From: Macquaria australasica
Taxonomy: Eukaryota > Chordata > Actinopteri > Centrarchiformes > Percichthyidae
DNA: 64,000 bases
Direction of reading: 5' to 3'
Assembly (NCBI GenBank): GCA_005408345.1
Contig: SEMN01000414.1
Location: 310,001 to 374,000, forward strand
Made by a program: the position numbers and the translations under genes
Shown here: piece by piece, positions 50,441 to 62,849 of the stretch
Layout: each line of letters begins with the position of its first letter
Numbering within the stretch: the stretch's first letter is position 1
The notes under the pieces: generated by a model
The model's input: the letters and a program-made list of their open reading frames with translations, nothing else
What the model was told of the DNA's origin: nothing
Databases searched by the model: none

Positions 50441-50524
<84 letters not shown>
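50441..50524 (+). repeat. (CA)42 microsatellite
   Basis: 84 bp perfect array. Confidence 0.98.
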
Positions 50525-50527
<3 letters not shown>

Positions 50528-51039
50528 ACACACAGTGCTAACATCAAAATGGGCCACAATGGCTACTTTAATAGTTTAATACTCAGTCCCAGAACTCATA
50601 TCTGCACACGCACAGAAGAAAATACTATCAAAGAAAATTAAGAAAATTAATTTTAAAAAGTGGAAAAGGTCCAGATTGGCTACTTTTTCAATAAACGTAT
50701 AATCAAATTTAGTGGACAAAAACACTCCAGCACTGGTTTCTCTTTGTTTTTTTTAAGTAAAAAGTGTCAGTTATGTGAGAGTTTTCTTCATCAGGTGACA
50801 GGTGCCATAAAACTGGAACATCATGAGTTTGAAAGCCTCACAGCTTTTAAGTGCCTGCCACACCCTCTCTCCTCCCTATATTTCCTGTCACTCTCCACTC
50901 AACACTATCTGTCACAGCAGAAATGCTGTAAATTGCCTTTAGAAAACAACAATAATTCAAATTAATTAATGATATCAGATTGAATAGGATATCAAAAACC
51001 AGCAGGCACTTTCATGAGTTTTATACAGATTCTGGTCAA
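50525..51039. other. AT-rich non-coding
   Basis: Nothing recognised; a 101-residue frame at 50660-50965 has no motif. Confidence 0.5.
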
Positions 51040-51340
51040 TGTCACTCCAAAGTTATCAGCACTTTACTGAGCCTGACTTACAGGCTCATAGCAATGCACA
51101 ATATGCAGACGCCACATGAGCTCCAATAGTATTATCTCACCATAATAGCTGCATTTAATGATACACACGCGTGCCTCAAGTCTCCTTTTTATTTCTGTAG
51201 ATGGAGTTCAGCCCTTACAAAAACCAAGCCAGGTCAGACCAGATAATTTGACTCGCTCGCACAATCACGGATCACGGCTTTAGCACATTTCATATAATTA
51301 AGGATTGTGGATTTGAAGCAGACTAAACAATGGGCCCAAA
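51040..51340. promoter_or_regulatory. possible conserved non-coding element
   Basis: 300 bp repeat-free (AGCAATGCACAATATGCAGAC, ATAGCTGCATTTAATGAT, CATATAATTAAGGATTGTGG), with POU-like and homeodomain-like sites. Confidence 0.24.
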
Positions 51341-52545
51341 TTAAATTTTGAGTTTCTCAGTGAAAGACGCTCTGGCTGCTCTGAAAATACAATCAAACAG
51401 AATGAGAATTTAGACGTAGACTCTAACAGGATTGCTGGGCGTACCCACTCACAATATGGCATCTTTCTCTCTTTCTTTCTCCCCGATATTCTATTACTGT
51501 GTCTCTCCTCTTCCTCACAGTTCAGGACTCAATGGATATACAGCTGTAGTTTAATTCTACAGTTCTTCTATTCTGAAGCCTGTATTGTGTCTCTTAGTGT
51601 CAAACTGTGTGAAAGACCAGCAGCAATAACACAAAGCAGAAAAGAGAAATTACAGCTTTAGTAACAAGAGACGCACAGAGACGGAGACAAATAAAAAAGA
51701 ATGAAGCCGAGAAGACGGGGTGAATTGAAACATTTCTTCAAGTAGAGTTCTTTAGCGGGTCAACACCCTGTTCCTTACCTAACTTTTGGGACACACAAAT
51801 TAGAAAGTTTGTAAAGAATATGGTGTGTAATTAATCACAGCTGTTAGAAGAGAGGGAGCAATATGAAATGAGGGAGAGGGAGAGTTTAAAATAGCAGAAG
51901 AAGAGACAGAATGAAGGAACGACATTTTTTCTTGGGAGCATATGGGACAGACATTTAATGACGTCATGTGGCGACTTAGAAGGATATATGGCAACAGGGG
52001 CAGGTAGACAAACAGAAAATGCTCGTAGCATTTGTAATACTCCAAAACAATTATGCATACATGTACACACACAAGGCAGGGAAGCAAATTGGATTTCAGA
52101 TATCTATGGTTGAACACAAAGAAATAAGACAATTCATAGAAAGTTAGGCTTAAAAAGTAAAACAGAGAAGGAAAGAGAAGAGACTCAGCAGGGTCAAAGG
52201 AGGACAGACAGAGGAAACAAAAGAAAGACACTGACAAAGACAAAAGAGAGATTACACAGAGACATGGATTGAAACCGAAGAAGACAGAGAGAGAGAAAAG
52301 AGACATTCAACAAAGTTACAGGAAGACAGGGAATAAAGAGTGAGAGGAAGATATTGAATGAAACAAAAAGAGACATTGGACAGCGTTTCCTCCCGGTAAG
52401 TGAAAGACTTCAAACCGCAGTGGATGAGAGAGCCGCACTTTATGGGGCTATTCTCTCTGCATTAGCATTAGCTGTAGCTCTCAGACTGACAACCCAGCGC
52501 TCTGTTCTCAAGGTCAGGAGGGGCACACACTACCACGGGCCACGA

Positions 52546-52548
<3 letters not shown>
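51341..52548. other. non-coding, minus-strand pyrimidine bias
   Basis: Purine-rich at 51840-51920 and 52130-52350. The 168-residue Ser/Leu/Phe-rich minus-strand frame here reflects that bias. Confidence 0.5.

Positions 52549-52604
<56 letters not shown>
52549..52604 (+). repeat. (CA)28 microsatellite
   Basis: 56 bp perfect array. Confidence 0.97.
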
Positions 52605-52608
<4 letters not shown>

Positions 52609-53199
52609 CATAGAATCTATTCAACACACACTCAGGCATTCTTATGCACAGACAGATCCAAACACACTGGCACACACAGACACAAATACACACTGACACA
52701 CACAGAGACATGCTAACACATCAATGAAGAATTTGTCCAAACAGAAGAAAGCAAGCTGTTGCAAGCATAGACACAAATTAAAGATAGGTTACACACATTT
52801 TTATTTTTCTATGAGTTCATTCTGGAAATGGTTATATGAATGAATACAGTGAGACTGGAATGTTGATCAACATCGTGTTGAACAGCTAAAGGTCGTGGAT
52901 AGGTAGTAACTCCATAAAGTAGGATATTAAACAGCATCACCACATCATAACATACTAACAGATGCACATTAGGCCCTCAGACATACATGTACAAAGTTCA
53001 CATGACTACAAACACATGGTGATCAAATATTCCTTTTCCATATTAAAAGACTAATTGAAGCAGCATGACATTAATGCTGCTGAAGCTGTGCTTAATTACC
53101 ACTCAAAATTATTGATTGTATGGGAAAGGCCGTTCCATCCATTCAAGATCTGTGGTGCATCCAAGCAGAAAAAAAACAAGTAAACATGCTGAATACATG
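52605..53199. other. non-coding
   Basis: Scattered CACA runs at the left, then unique AT-rich sequence. CTTAATTACCACTC at 53091 resembles the duplicated motif at 47833. Confidence 0.5.
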
Positions 53200-53400
53200 G
53201 CCAACATGGCGGCTGCAGTGTGTCACTGGCAGTTGACTACTGCATGGCTACCGGCTAATCAGCTTGCAGACCCTCATTAAAACATTATTTATGCAGGCAG
53301 CATCAGCTGTGTTCGGTATTAACTTGGCCTGGCCTGCTGCTAATGACGACACTAACTCATCTGTTGTGTGGAAAGTGAGAGAAAGCGGGAGAAGATGCTT
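53200..53400. promoter_or_regulatory. possible conserved non-coding element
   Basis: Repeat-free island (GGCTACCGGCTAATCAGCTTG, ATTATTTATGCAGGCAGC, GCTAATGACGACACTAAC) with homeodomain-like sites. Confidence 0.24.
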
Positions 53401-53901
53401 CCTGTTGTCATGTTTATGTAGAAGAGGGCTAAACCGCACACGTTCAGAGAGGTGTTCTGCCATCTGTCATCTGAAAAGTTAGGATTTCCATTCCCAATCT
53501 AATTCAATCTGTAAACCACTGTCAGGGTTTGAGGTTTCTTTTACGTAAGTGACTGTATGAGACCACATTTAATTAGAAACTTCACATCTCCTACGTTGAT
53601 TTCCTTAAATGGATAACTGGTAATCCTCCTTACTGTTGAATGTAAAGAGTTGATGGTAAAATCTGATATTGTATTTTCCTCCAGTCAGCAGTTGACGTTT
53701 GGGACACAAAAGGTTTCTGCAAGAGCACAAACAGACATAGAGAGAGACAGAGAAAAAAAAAACAAAGAGGAAGAGAGAGCGCAGAGGCAATCTGTGATGT
53801 GATTTTTTGATAACCATAATCATAATCTGCCTAGGGCGATCCAATTCCTGAGACAGTTTATGGGGTAGGGAGGGCCATCAGAATTAGAATGAGATGAGCA
53901 T

Positions 53902-53959
53902 AAATGGCTATTTATCCCTTGTGTGTGTGTGTGTGTGTGTGTCATGAATGGCTATTTAT
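53902..53959 (+). repeat. 14-bp direct repeat flanking a GT tract
   Basis: AAATGGCTATTTAT at 53902-53915 and GAATGGCTATTTAT at 53946-53959 flank (GT)n. This is the same architecture as at 18.5 and 47.9 kb. Confidence 0.85.
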
Positions 53960-54504
53960 GTGGATTAACGGATTGGTGAGGCCATCTGAAACTCACGAAG
54001 CAGACCTCACAGCATGTCTGACACACACGCATGCACAGATAAACCTTAAAACATTAGAATCTGTCCAAATACCTGCCTTTTTTTTCCATATAGTAATAGT
54101 GTGTCTGTATGTATTTTTGCAGGAAGACGTGTGTGTGTGTGTGTGTTTGTGATGTGTGTGTTATATGCATAGATCTGGGCATTTATCTACCCAGAATGTG
54201 CATGAGTGTACTTATTCATCTGGCCTACATGTGCACTTGAATGTGTTCTTAAATACGTGTCTGTTTCTCTAAGTGTGTGTGTGTGTGTGTGTTGGAGAAT
54301 GACTGAGTGTTGAGAGAGTGGTAATTACCATTCAGCAGTAGCTAAAGTGACATGTTTGAGGAAGAGATAAGGGGACATAAATTGGCCTGGTATAAAACGG
54401 TGATATTTCCTCTACTGCTTTAGAAAAACCCATTTACTCTGCCTCTTTAGCATGTCAAGACCCCTGTCACTACCCTCTCATCCCCTCGGCCAGAAGGACT
54501 CATG

Positions 54505-54543
54505 CACACACACATACACACACACACGCACACATACACACAC

Positions 54544-54586
<43 letters not shown>
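54505..54586 (+). repeat. CA microsatellite with CG/TA interruptions
   Basis: About 82 bp; internal units of about 22 bp (CACACACGCACACATACACA) are themselves repeated. Confidence 0.95.
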
Positions 54587-54591
<5 letters not shown>

Positions 54592-55419
54592 GCCTCACAC
54601 AGTCACCCGGCTCCTTGTGAAAAAGTGCTCATCTGCATTCTGCTATTAACTTGGAGAGACGCACAGAGAGAGACAGAAAGGGAGAGCGTGTGTGTAAATC
54701 AGTGTAATGGGGCCAAGACCTCAGTAGCTCTAAAAAGAGAGCAGACATGTGGAGGACAAGACATGATTTTTTTTTTTTTTTTTTTCTTTTTTCTTTTCAT
54801 GCAGAGAAGCAGCGATACAGCACATCTGTCACTGCCGGCCACACAATTGGTCCTACAGTCAGACAGAGAGAGAGAAACATGAAAGGAAGGAAAGGGAATA
54901 AAGGTGACAGAGAAGAAGAGTGACAGAGTGGACAGTACTCAACACTCGCTGTGCTGAAGCAATTATCTGTTTTGTTTCTTTGTTTCTTTTATGTTTTTTG
55001 CTTTCTTTTCTTGGTCACTGTCTTTTTCTTTCCAGTTTTTTTTTTTAAATGAACCCTGACATTAACTACAGAATTTGAAAACTTGTGTTTAAACACTGTA
55101 TAATTTTGCCGATTAGGCTTTCCCACTCAGGAATACATCTGTAACTAAACGTTGTTTTGAAAAGCTGCAGCACACATATCGTTGCTACTGTATTTTTTTT
55201 GTGTGGTGTAAAACCATATTTTAACACCACCTTAACATGTGTTGGTTCTCTTCTTATGGGTTAAAAAACTGATAAAAAAAATGAAAAAAGACTTTTGGAG
55301 CGAAAAATTAAACATCTGTCATAAAGACTGTCCTCCCAAAATGAACCTGCTTTAACACGGATGACCACTTTTTGTTTCCTGTTTCCATCGCAAGTCAAGC
55401 TTGTTTTTTCTTTTTAAGC
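54587..55419. other. non-coding with poly-T
   Basis: T17 at about 54769-54785. No gene seen. Confidence 0.5.
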
Positions 55420-55552
55420 ACAACCACAAGCATTCCCAAACCTTAACCACATAATCATTTTTGTAACCATGATGACAAAGGTCCCCTATCCATAACAAAG
55501 TACTTATGTTAACTTAAACCATGATCTCTCCCTAAACATAACCTTAACCTCC
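55420..55552 (+). repeat. probable dispersed fish repeat with CCTTAACC phrases
   Basis: AACCTTAACCACATAATC, GTAACCATGATGACAAAGGT, CCCTATCCATAACAAAGTA and AAACCATGATCTCTCCCTAA occur in an order I remember from multi-copy percomorph sequence. It superficially resembles degenerate telomere-like CCTAAC repeats but is not a telomere. Confidence 0.45.
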
Positions 55553-56405
55553 TATCATAAAACAGATGTATTTTTTAACAGTGATCTGTAACAGTTTTGG
55601 AAAGCAGAGAGAAATTATGTCATCCTGCCAATAGGGACACTTCAAGCGTGTCAGTCTAGAGGGCATGGACAAACAGTGGATTTTTGCGTTTAATTTGGAG
55701 GACTTGTTGGACCAGTCTGATGTGAGCAGAAGCACTGAACTTACAGTAATATGTGTTTTTCTGCAGAAGTGTGATTCTGTGTGTTTTCATCAGTGTATCT
55801 ACAATGGATCTCTGTGTGTAACTGCTCTGCTGCAACTGGAACACACAAGACGTTGAAGATTTGAGGTAATGGTGAAATGTGTCTGAATAACTAATACAAA
55901 CTCTGCCTTGATCTCATTATTTCCATATTACTGCGCATGTCAGATCTACTTAAGTTTACTCCTGGGACTCTGGATAATGAAAGTATTTATTCACCTTTTT
56001 CAGCACTATTATGTTGTCATGAATTTCAATCATGCACTTTGTTTGAACGTGTTGATGGACTCACCAAATCTGTCCCTCCTGTGTGTCATATGTGCTGTGA
56101 ATTGCCTTTTGACCTATCCATGAAAACAAGGTCCTGTGAAAGTGTATGTTTAAAGCACTAACTTTGTTCTATTTATGTTTGGTTACATACACCGAGACAG
56201 TAAAGAACACTGTTCGCAGTCTTCACTCACAAGATTTCCATTGTTCACTGGTCTTTGGAGCGAAATCTTTTCTCCTTGAACAAAGTTATAAAAGACAAAA
56301 CCTTTCAACAGCACCACACAGAGAAGATTGTGAATCATTTCTACGTGCCATGTGCTCCAGGTCACAGGTTAGAGCCCTTGGTGTGCTACTAAGCAAACAC
56401 ACACT

Positions 56406-56408
<3 letters not shown>
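55553..56408. other. non-coding, nothing recognised
   Basis: Short overlapping frames of 60-75 codons on both strands, none with a motif I know. Confidence 0.45.

Positions 56409-56490
<82 letters not shown>
56409..56490 (+). repeat. (AC)41 microsatellite
   Basis: 82 bp perfect array, same length as the one at 10 kb. Confidence 0.98.
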
Positions 56491-56497
<7 letters not shown>

Positions 56498-56633
56498 CAA
56501 GCCACAGGTGAGGAGAAGGGAGGAGGAGAAGAAAAGGAGCAGAGAGGAGGCGAGGTCAGACCTCTCTTTAGCCTCACAGCTGTGGGCGAGATTAAGCCTT
56601 TTTCTCACAGGTAAATAAAAGCCACACCCTGAG

Positions 56634-57400
56634 AGTGTGTGTGTGTGTGTGTGTGTGTCAATGTGTATGAACTTGGCTTCCCCCTCCTGCCATCCCTACA
56701 CCGCTGACACAACCCCATGCACAATCTCTGCATTCCTTCTCTTCATACCCTCTCTCTATCCCCCATCCCCTGTTTTATACTTTCCTCTTTATAACATCTT
56801 CCCCTTCTCTCTTTCTCCCTCTTTGTGTGTGTGTGTGTGTGTGTGTGTGCATGGCTGTACAGTATGTGTGTCCTGGGGAAAGGTATAAAGGGGAGGATTC
56901 AGAGGTGGCTATCAAATTGTGTCCTTGTCTGGATAGACCGTAGACATTTTAGCAACTTTCTTTCTTTTCAACTCTTTCTCCTCGCTCCCTCTCCTGTTCT
57001 TCTGGCAGAATGTGTTGATATTCAGCCAGCTGATGAGTTATTGAATCATTTCCTTCACCGTCTCTCCTCTTCTGTAATGTCTCTTTTGTTGTTTCATTTC
57101 CCTCCTCCTCTTCCTTCCCACTTGGTATCTTCTTCTTATTTGTGTTCCTCTCTATTCTCCTTTTCTTTCATTAGTTTGTCTTCTAGTTTTACTTTTCTCT
57201 ACATCATCTTCAGTTTCTTCATATTGTTCTGCCTTTTTGCTGTCCCATTTCTCTTTCCTCTTCTTTTGTATGTATGTATGTTTTTCTCCTTTGTCTCCTT
57301 ATATCTTTTTTTGACATAAATGGCGATCCACATCTACATACATTTCCCTTTCCATCTCTCTGTTTTATCTTCCCATCCCTCTCTCTCTCTCCCTCTCTCT
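56634..57400 (+). repeat. GT tracts and long pyrimidine-rich block
   Basis: GT tracts at about 56634-56658 and 56825-56849; from 56680 to 57400 the plus strand is strongly C/T-biased. The 164-residue frame rich in Ser, Leu and Phe is an artefact. Confidence 0.75.
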
Positions 57401-57479
57401 GACTAATTTCTGTTTTCTGCACAAACTTGTATGAATACACTCTTACATACACATTCACATGCAGAAATACACAAGCACG

Positions 57480-57800
57480 CGCACACACACACACACACAC
57501 ACAGCTTCATGTCAGAGTTGATTCTCTAATCGCAAGGTGTAAAAGGATCCTGTCGGCTCCGGGCCGTGGGTGTTACATCTAATATGGTCCCCGCGCAGAA
57601 GCAATTCACAGTCTGGAGACACACTCCACACACACATATTCACACACAAGCACAAACATGCAAACACACAAACACACACACACACACTTGCATAGACAGG
57701 ATTTCTTCTCAAGCAAACACACACTCACAAAACTTTCATCCTCTGTTGGCTAGGCACACACAGAAACACATACTAACACACACACACACACACACACACT
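57480..57800 (+). repeat. scattered CA microsatellites
   Basis: Several short CA runs (57482-57502, 57675-57687, 57778-57799) within CA-rich DNA. Confidence 0.85.
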
Positions 57801-58210
57801 ACAGCAGCCACACAGTGTGAGTGTAATGTGCGTCGCAAGTGAGACAAACCTAAAACTACAGCAGCATCAAAGTAAACAAAAACAACTAGTTGGTTGTCTT
57901 GCCTTATGTTATATGCGTATATTTATTTTTTATATATAAATGAATCCTTTCACACTCCATGGTCAAATAAGTATGACAGTTATTTGCAAGTAACAACTGC
58001 AAGTAAATCAATGCATGAAAGTATTCATACTGAGATGGAGACAGTGTTTTTTATTGTGCTTTTTACTGTTGTGAGTTTTTATCCCATTTTGGTGGTTATA
58101 TTATATTATTTTCCTCTGATTTCTAATGTCTAAATGTCTAATTGTCCATTGTACTGACTTACTTTACAACAGGACTAAAAAATATTTCACTGAAATTTAT
58201 TTAGTTCAAG
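57801..58210. other. AT-rich non-coding
   Basis: Nothing recognised. Confidence 0.5.
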
Positions 58211-58700
58211 TAAATTCAATTCAAAACACTTTATCGTCCCTCAACGGGCAATTTGAGGCAAGTCAGTTCGCAAAACACAAGTAGACATAAAAAAGTAATT
58301 TACGCACATTAAAACAATCTAAAAATACAAATATGACAATGTTAGAAAGAGTTAAATTACACAAAGATCAATGGCAGTGGCCAATCCGTAGCAGGCCAAC
58401 AATATTCAACACCACAAAGGCACATTATGTGAAAAAGCAAATGAAGTGAGTGAATTTATCAGTCAATATATGAGGTAAACGGACCATTTCTAGTACTGTG
58501 GCTGTTTTCAAGTCTAATGGCTTCTGGATTAAAACCAAACGTTCTTCTGTTTGTTATACAAATAGCGTTTTACTTGACTCATCAACAGCTGAAGTTGCTG
58601 CTCTTTTGGGTCATGAAATATCTCATATAAACCGTATTAGTAGTCATGCACGGTTTGATTTATTTAATCTTATACAGTGGTATACTCTAAGATAAATATC
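58211..58700 (-). repeat. probable LINE 3'-end fragment
   Basis: Reading the minus strand, the left edge is AAATTGCCCGTTGAGGGACG followed by ATAAAGTG and a TTGAATTGAATTTAC tail, the 'aattg/tccc..gggac/taataaag' tail of fish LINEs. Farther right, TAATGGCTTCTGGATTAAAA and GTTCTTCTGTTTGT match the body of that repeat class only weakly. A 65-codon frame on the plus strand is coincidental. Family name not assigned. Confidence 0.45.
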
Positions 58701-59640
58701 CATTTATTGTACAGTTTAAAGAGCAGTTTTAAAGTAAGTGGAAAAGTAATCAGAAAGTGGAGTTGAAGTAAGCTGGTATTAAGCAGGTAATCAGTATTCT
58801 GCAATGAACTACATCTTCAATGTAACCTTCCCCAACCTGATTGAGTCAAATGAACAATAAGTGTGTCTGACAATGACAATGATATTATTCTCTTGTTGTT
58901 GGTAAACAAGCAGGTCTGGTGGATTAAGACACCAGCCAGTATACTCCTCTGCAGTGACAACACAAAAGCCATGTACCAATTGAAACTGAAGAGGTTTTCC
59001 TCCATAAGCGCAGCCTGTGTAATTATTTCAAACACGAGGAAAACCAAATCACTTTACAACGCGGATTTACATATGATTAGCGTCATACAAAGACAGGATT
59101 ACTACAAGTAGTCGAGAAGAAGCCTTTCCCCTCTCCCTGTCTCGTTCTCCTTGTCTTGATTCAAAGAGCCTTGACATAAGTTAACACTGCTCTCTCGCTC
59201 ACTCTCACCTAAAAGGTACAGCCGCAGTGACGAAAGCTGACAGTCTGTACATTTATACCGAAGCAAACATGATAATAATGACAATAACAACATTTGGAAT
59301 TCCTCTTTCAATATATGTTAAGGATGTTGTGAACCAAGTCACAGAAATCACAGATATGTGAAATTACTGTATAATCTATGTGTTTTTTATTTGAATGAGA
59401 CTGTATTATATTGCCTACTGCCTGCCATAATGGTGACAAAACAATTTTTGTTATTTAATTAAAGGTAATCTTTAGTAGTAGCCTTTTCCCATTAATCCAG
59501 TGACATCTATTTATATGATATTTGATTAATTTCTTGTTATGTCAATTGTCAAATGAATAAAAAAAGAGTTAATGTCAAATGTATAATTTTGTTGCTGCAT
59601 GATCTAAACCCTTTTCTGTGCTCTGGTCATCTTCAGACAT
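58701..59640. other. AT-rich non-coding
   Basis: No gene or repeat recognised. Confidence 0.5.
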
Positions 59641-59960
59641 ATTATAATCTAAAAGCACGTCACATAATTTGAAAGATTATTGATTATTTAATGGCATTTT
59701 TAGTAGATGGCCTTCTGAGCGGATATTATGCAGCGAAGAGTTGCAGGAAATACGAGCAAAGATGAAAGAGGACAAACTGTCATTCGGTGCTTGGTGAACA
59801 CAACAAGACACCTTGCCACTCTAAATTATCATTGATTACCCAAAATGATGCGGAGGAAATTATTGACTGCATGAAAATGTCACTTAAGAACATGTATCAT
59901 CAGCCATTATTCACCTATTATCCATCGATTTGCAGAATTGTATTCAGTTGATTTAACTTG
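59641..59960. promoter_or_regulatory. strong candidate conserved non-coding element
   Basis: 320 bp free of repeats with several composite HOX/PBX-like sites (GAAAGATTATTGATTATTTA, AAATTATCATTGATTACCC, ATCGATTTGCAG) and evenly mixed composition (GCGGATATTATGCAGCGAAG, AAAATGATGCGGAGG). Among the clearest CNE-like islands here. Confidence 0.35.
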
Positions 59961-60411
59961 GCAGGGTGTAGGGATGGATGTGGCAGTGGTGTAGCCAGTT
60001 GCTTTCAAGAGAATTACAGTTTTCCTTTCATTCAAAATAATAATAATAATCTTTTATTAAATTTTAACACAAAAAACAATCAGGTAACAGCACACACCTG
60101 CACTGGAAGAAAAACATGATAGTCTTAACATGTTGTTCTGTAACATATACAGTAACTACCAATATCTACTGTAAAACTTGTTCCCACTGTAGGTTAAAAA
60201 TGAGTGCCAGGAGCTTGGAAACAGGCAGAATAAGGCTCTTTGCTGCACTAGTATTTAGAGAATGATTCTAAATTACTTGTTTAGATGGAAATTTTATTGC
60301 AGTTTGTGAAAGTCTCATACCTCTGAGTTTTTGTTTCTGTTGTTTTACTGTAGAGAGACCCTCATGCACATACACTTAATCACATGCAAAGTCTGTAGGA
60401 GAGCAATTCAC
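59961..60411. other. non-coding
   Basis: Short (AAT)5-like run near 60037. No gene. Confidence 0.5.
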
Positions 60412-60468
<57 letters not shown>

Positions 60469-60472
60469 CGTG

Positions 60473-60514
<42 letters not shown>

Positions 60515-60535
60515 CGTGCGTGCGTGCGTGTGTGT
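60412..60535 (+). repeat. compound GT/GC microsatellite, Z-DNA-prone
   Basis: (TG)n, then TGCGTGCGTGCATG, (TG)n, then GCGCGCGTGCGTGCGTGC. It is a nearly unbroken purine-pyrimidine alternation of about 120 bp including GC steps. Confidence 0.97.
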
Positions 60536-61519
60536 TGATCCAGCCAGCTGACTGCAGGGCCTAATTGGCACAAGTATTTTGGATCCTGTGGATCTATTGA
60601 TGTTTGGGTGAACACACACACACACTGAATATCTATTTGGCCAGTTATATTCCTTTGACCTGGAACTAGAACTACCTGCTCTGTCTTCATACGGTGCGGC
60701 CTCTCATCTGCTCAGAAGATACAGTATACAGTACAGCAGCCTATAAAGGTTAGTGGAACTAGTTTGTTTTCCAATGTTTTGTTGACTTTCAAAGCAATGT
60801 ATGTAAATGAAACACCAAAATGCTTTTTGCCATCATGGCCTCAGTACCTATTATATATATAAAAAAACCAAAACATCATCAGGTAATGCAATGGAAACTC
60901 GAGTTCAGGTAATAAAGTGCAGGCATTGGGACATTTATATTTAATGGCACTTAGATATTACATTGAAAGAAATAAGTGATTAAAGTCACCAGCTGATGAC
61001 TTTGTACCTGCACCATTTCAAATATATGGCATGAACCTGGTGAAAGGCCTTTTATCTGTGCCACCAGAATGAGCTGCATCTGTAATAAAACTGCATTCTT
61101 GTCTAGTTCATTTTCTATACTTTCTTCCTCTTGGATGTGAGGCCAGCAACTGCGTGACAGAGCAGCTGTGACACCAGTAATGAAGCGCAGAGCTCAGAAG
61201 AATATGCAACGGCTTATGAATATGCCTCAGCAGAGAAGCTCAGATTACTAATACAAAGGTGGAGACAGAAAGACAAGAGAGGAAAGGGAAACAGGGGGAG
61301 AAGCCTTAGAGTCACATCAAAAGACCAGACCAGGAGACAGATGAACTGATGGACGGGCAGACATATTGACATACACAACAATACGTAGTGACAGACAGAC
61401 AAACCTCCCATCGAGAGACAGTGGTGATAGACAGAGAGGAAAGCAGGAAGTTAATGAGTAGATTGTGGGCCAATAACATAACCAGTCACCCACAACAACG
61501 CACTGCCCGTACTCCTTAC
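60536..61519. other. non-coding with a possible CNE
   Basis: 61130-61260 (CGCAGAGCTCAGAAGAATATGC, GGCTTATGAATATGCCTCAGC) is repeat-free and contains an octamer-like ATGAATATGC. The rest is unremarkable. Confidence 0.35.
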
Positions 61520-61619
61520 CTGCCTGCCTTGCTGCACTGCATTCTGGGAGTGGAAGGGCAGAGCGGAGCGGCGATGGGATTTGAAAGGCGTTCTGCATGG
61601 GCGACTCACTGATTTGCAT
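61520..61619 (-). other. candidate minus-strand first exon, weak
   Basis: On the minus strand an ATG at 61619 opens 33 codons up to GGCAG|GTAAGG at 61519. The peptide starts MQISESPMQNAFQIPSPLRS and is not recognised. The ATG itself is part of ATGCAAAT, an octamer motif, so a regulatory reading is as good as a coding one. Confidence 0.15.
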
Positions 61620-61620
61620 T

Positions 61621-62160
61621 CAACAGTGGAGACACACAAACACATACACCAGCAAGCACAGTCGCAAAGCACATGCACATTGCACACACACCATGTATGA
61701 GCACACACACTTGTACATTGTGGACTAATTATTAACCCCCCTCATATTCAAGTAGTCTGAATGTGTGTGAAAGTGAGAGAGAGATGATTGGAGAGAGGAA
61801 GGGGAAAAGAAAGAGGATTAGAGGTTGGAGGGAATACACTCACCCCTCTCAAAACCTTCTCTCCTCACCCCCTTTTTTTTTTTTTTTCTCCGGCGTGTTA
61901 TTTTTCGCTTTACGATTCTGATAATGATGATATTAGAGAGAAGAGGAGGGGGAGGAGGAAGGAGAGGAGAGGATGATGGGCGCCGCATGCGATTGTTCGC
62001 CCTGTCTTTCCTCTCTCTTTTTTTTTTTTTTTTTTTACTGCTACACATCACGTGAAGAGAGGGAGAAAGAGATAGAGAAAGACAGGGGGGGGGGGTCCTC
62101 AATGACTAATTTTCCTTTCTTTTACGGCAGCATAAATTTAACAGGAGGGGGGGTTGTGGG
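61621..62160. other. low-complexity region: CA, poly-T, GGA
   Basis: Scattered CA, T16-like runs near 61870 and 62018, GGA-rich between them, and a G11 run near 62085. No gene. Confidence 0.7.
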
Positions 62161-62350
62161 GTAGAGTAGAAATCCTTTTAGCGCTCTGATTTATGTACGT
62201 CTGATGGGCGAATCATAGATCACCGCCGGAAGATGGCAGACACCCTGATGATGATGGGGCCCTTCGACGGGGCCCACTAATGCCCCGCCGAACAAAATGT
62301 AACCAATCTGTGGGGGCCCTCAAGCATGCAATGGTCCTCTAATAGAAACT
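62161..62350. promoter_or_regulatory. candidate conserved non-coding element
   Basis: GC-richer, CpG-containing island (TTATGTACGTCTGATGGGCG, GATCACCGCCGGAAGATGGC, GGGGCCCTTCGACGGGGCCC) between low-complexity stretches. It contains CCGCCGGAAGATGGC, combining an ETS-like GGAA and a YY1-like AAGATGGC. Its texture differs sharply from its surroundings. Confidence 0.33.
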
Positions 62351-62380
62351 ATAGCAAACTATACGCCTGTCACCTATGAC

Positions 62381-62398
62381 GGGGGGGGGGGGGGGGGG
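62381..62398 (+). repeat. poly-G (18)
   Basis: Eighteen consecutive G, G-quadruplex-prone. Confidence 0.95.
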
Positions 62399-62624
62399 AT
62401 ATGTGTGAGCATGTGTGTTGGGGTGGTGTTGAGGGAAGTAGAAAGAGAAAAGAAGGAAGAGGAAGAGGAAGTTAAAAAATGACCTGACAGAAATGACAGA
62501 AAGAGAAGAGAACCACAAGAGCATGAGGGCAGAGATAGACGTGGATGAACCAAAACAAAACAGAGCTACAAAGAGGGCTAGCTAGAAAGATGGAGAGGCA
62601 AAGAACCAAAGGCGGGAAAGCTAT

Positions 62625-62627
<3 letters not shown>

Positions 62628-62676
<49 letters not shown>
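62628..62676 (+). repeat. (AG)24 microsatellite
   Basis: 49 bp perfect AG array; the only long GA array in the window. Confidence 0.96.
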
Positions 62677-62679
<3 letters not shown>

Positions 62680-62814
62680 CCCGGTTGAAGGGGACTCTAA
62701 ATGTCAAGTTGGGGAAAAAAAGCAAATAAAAAAAAGCAACCAAAGGAGTAAACAGCTAAACAATAGACAACAACAAGTAAACGGCGCGTGAGTGTCCACC
62801 TTAAATCACCCAAT

Positions 62815-62815
<1 letters not shown>

Positions 62816-62845
<30 letters not shown>
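62816..62845 (+). repeat. (CA)15 microsatellite
   Basis: Perfect CA array, located between two CNE-like stretches. Confidence 0.95.
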
Positions 62846-62847
<2 letters not shown>

Positions 62848-62849
62848 AG

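Noticed and set aside
51800..52306. 168-codon minus-strand frame
   Set aside because: Ser/Leu/Phe-rich product of purine-biased DNA; no domain.
55420..55552. Interstitial telomeric repeat because of CCTTAACC and AACCTTAACC
   Set aside because: No tandem CCCTAA array; the phrases fit a dispersed fish repeat instead.
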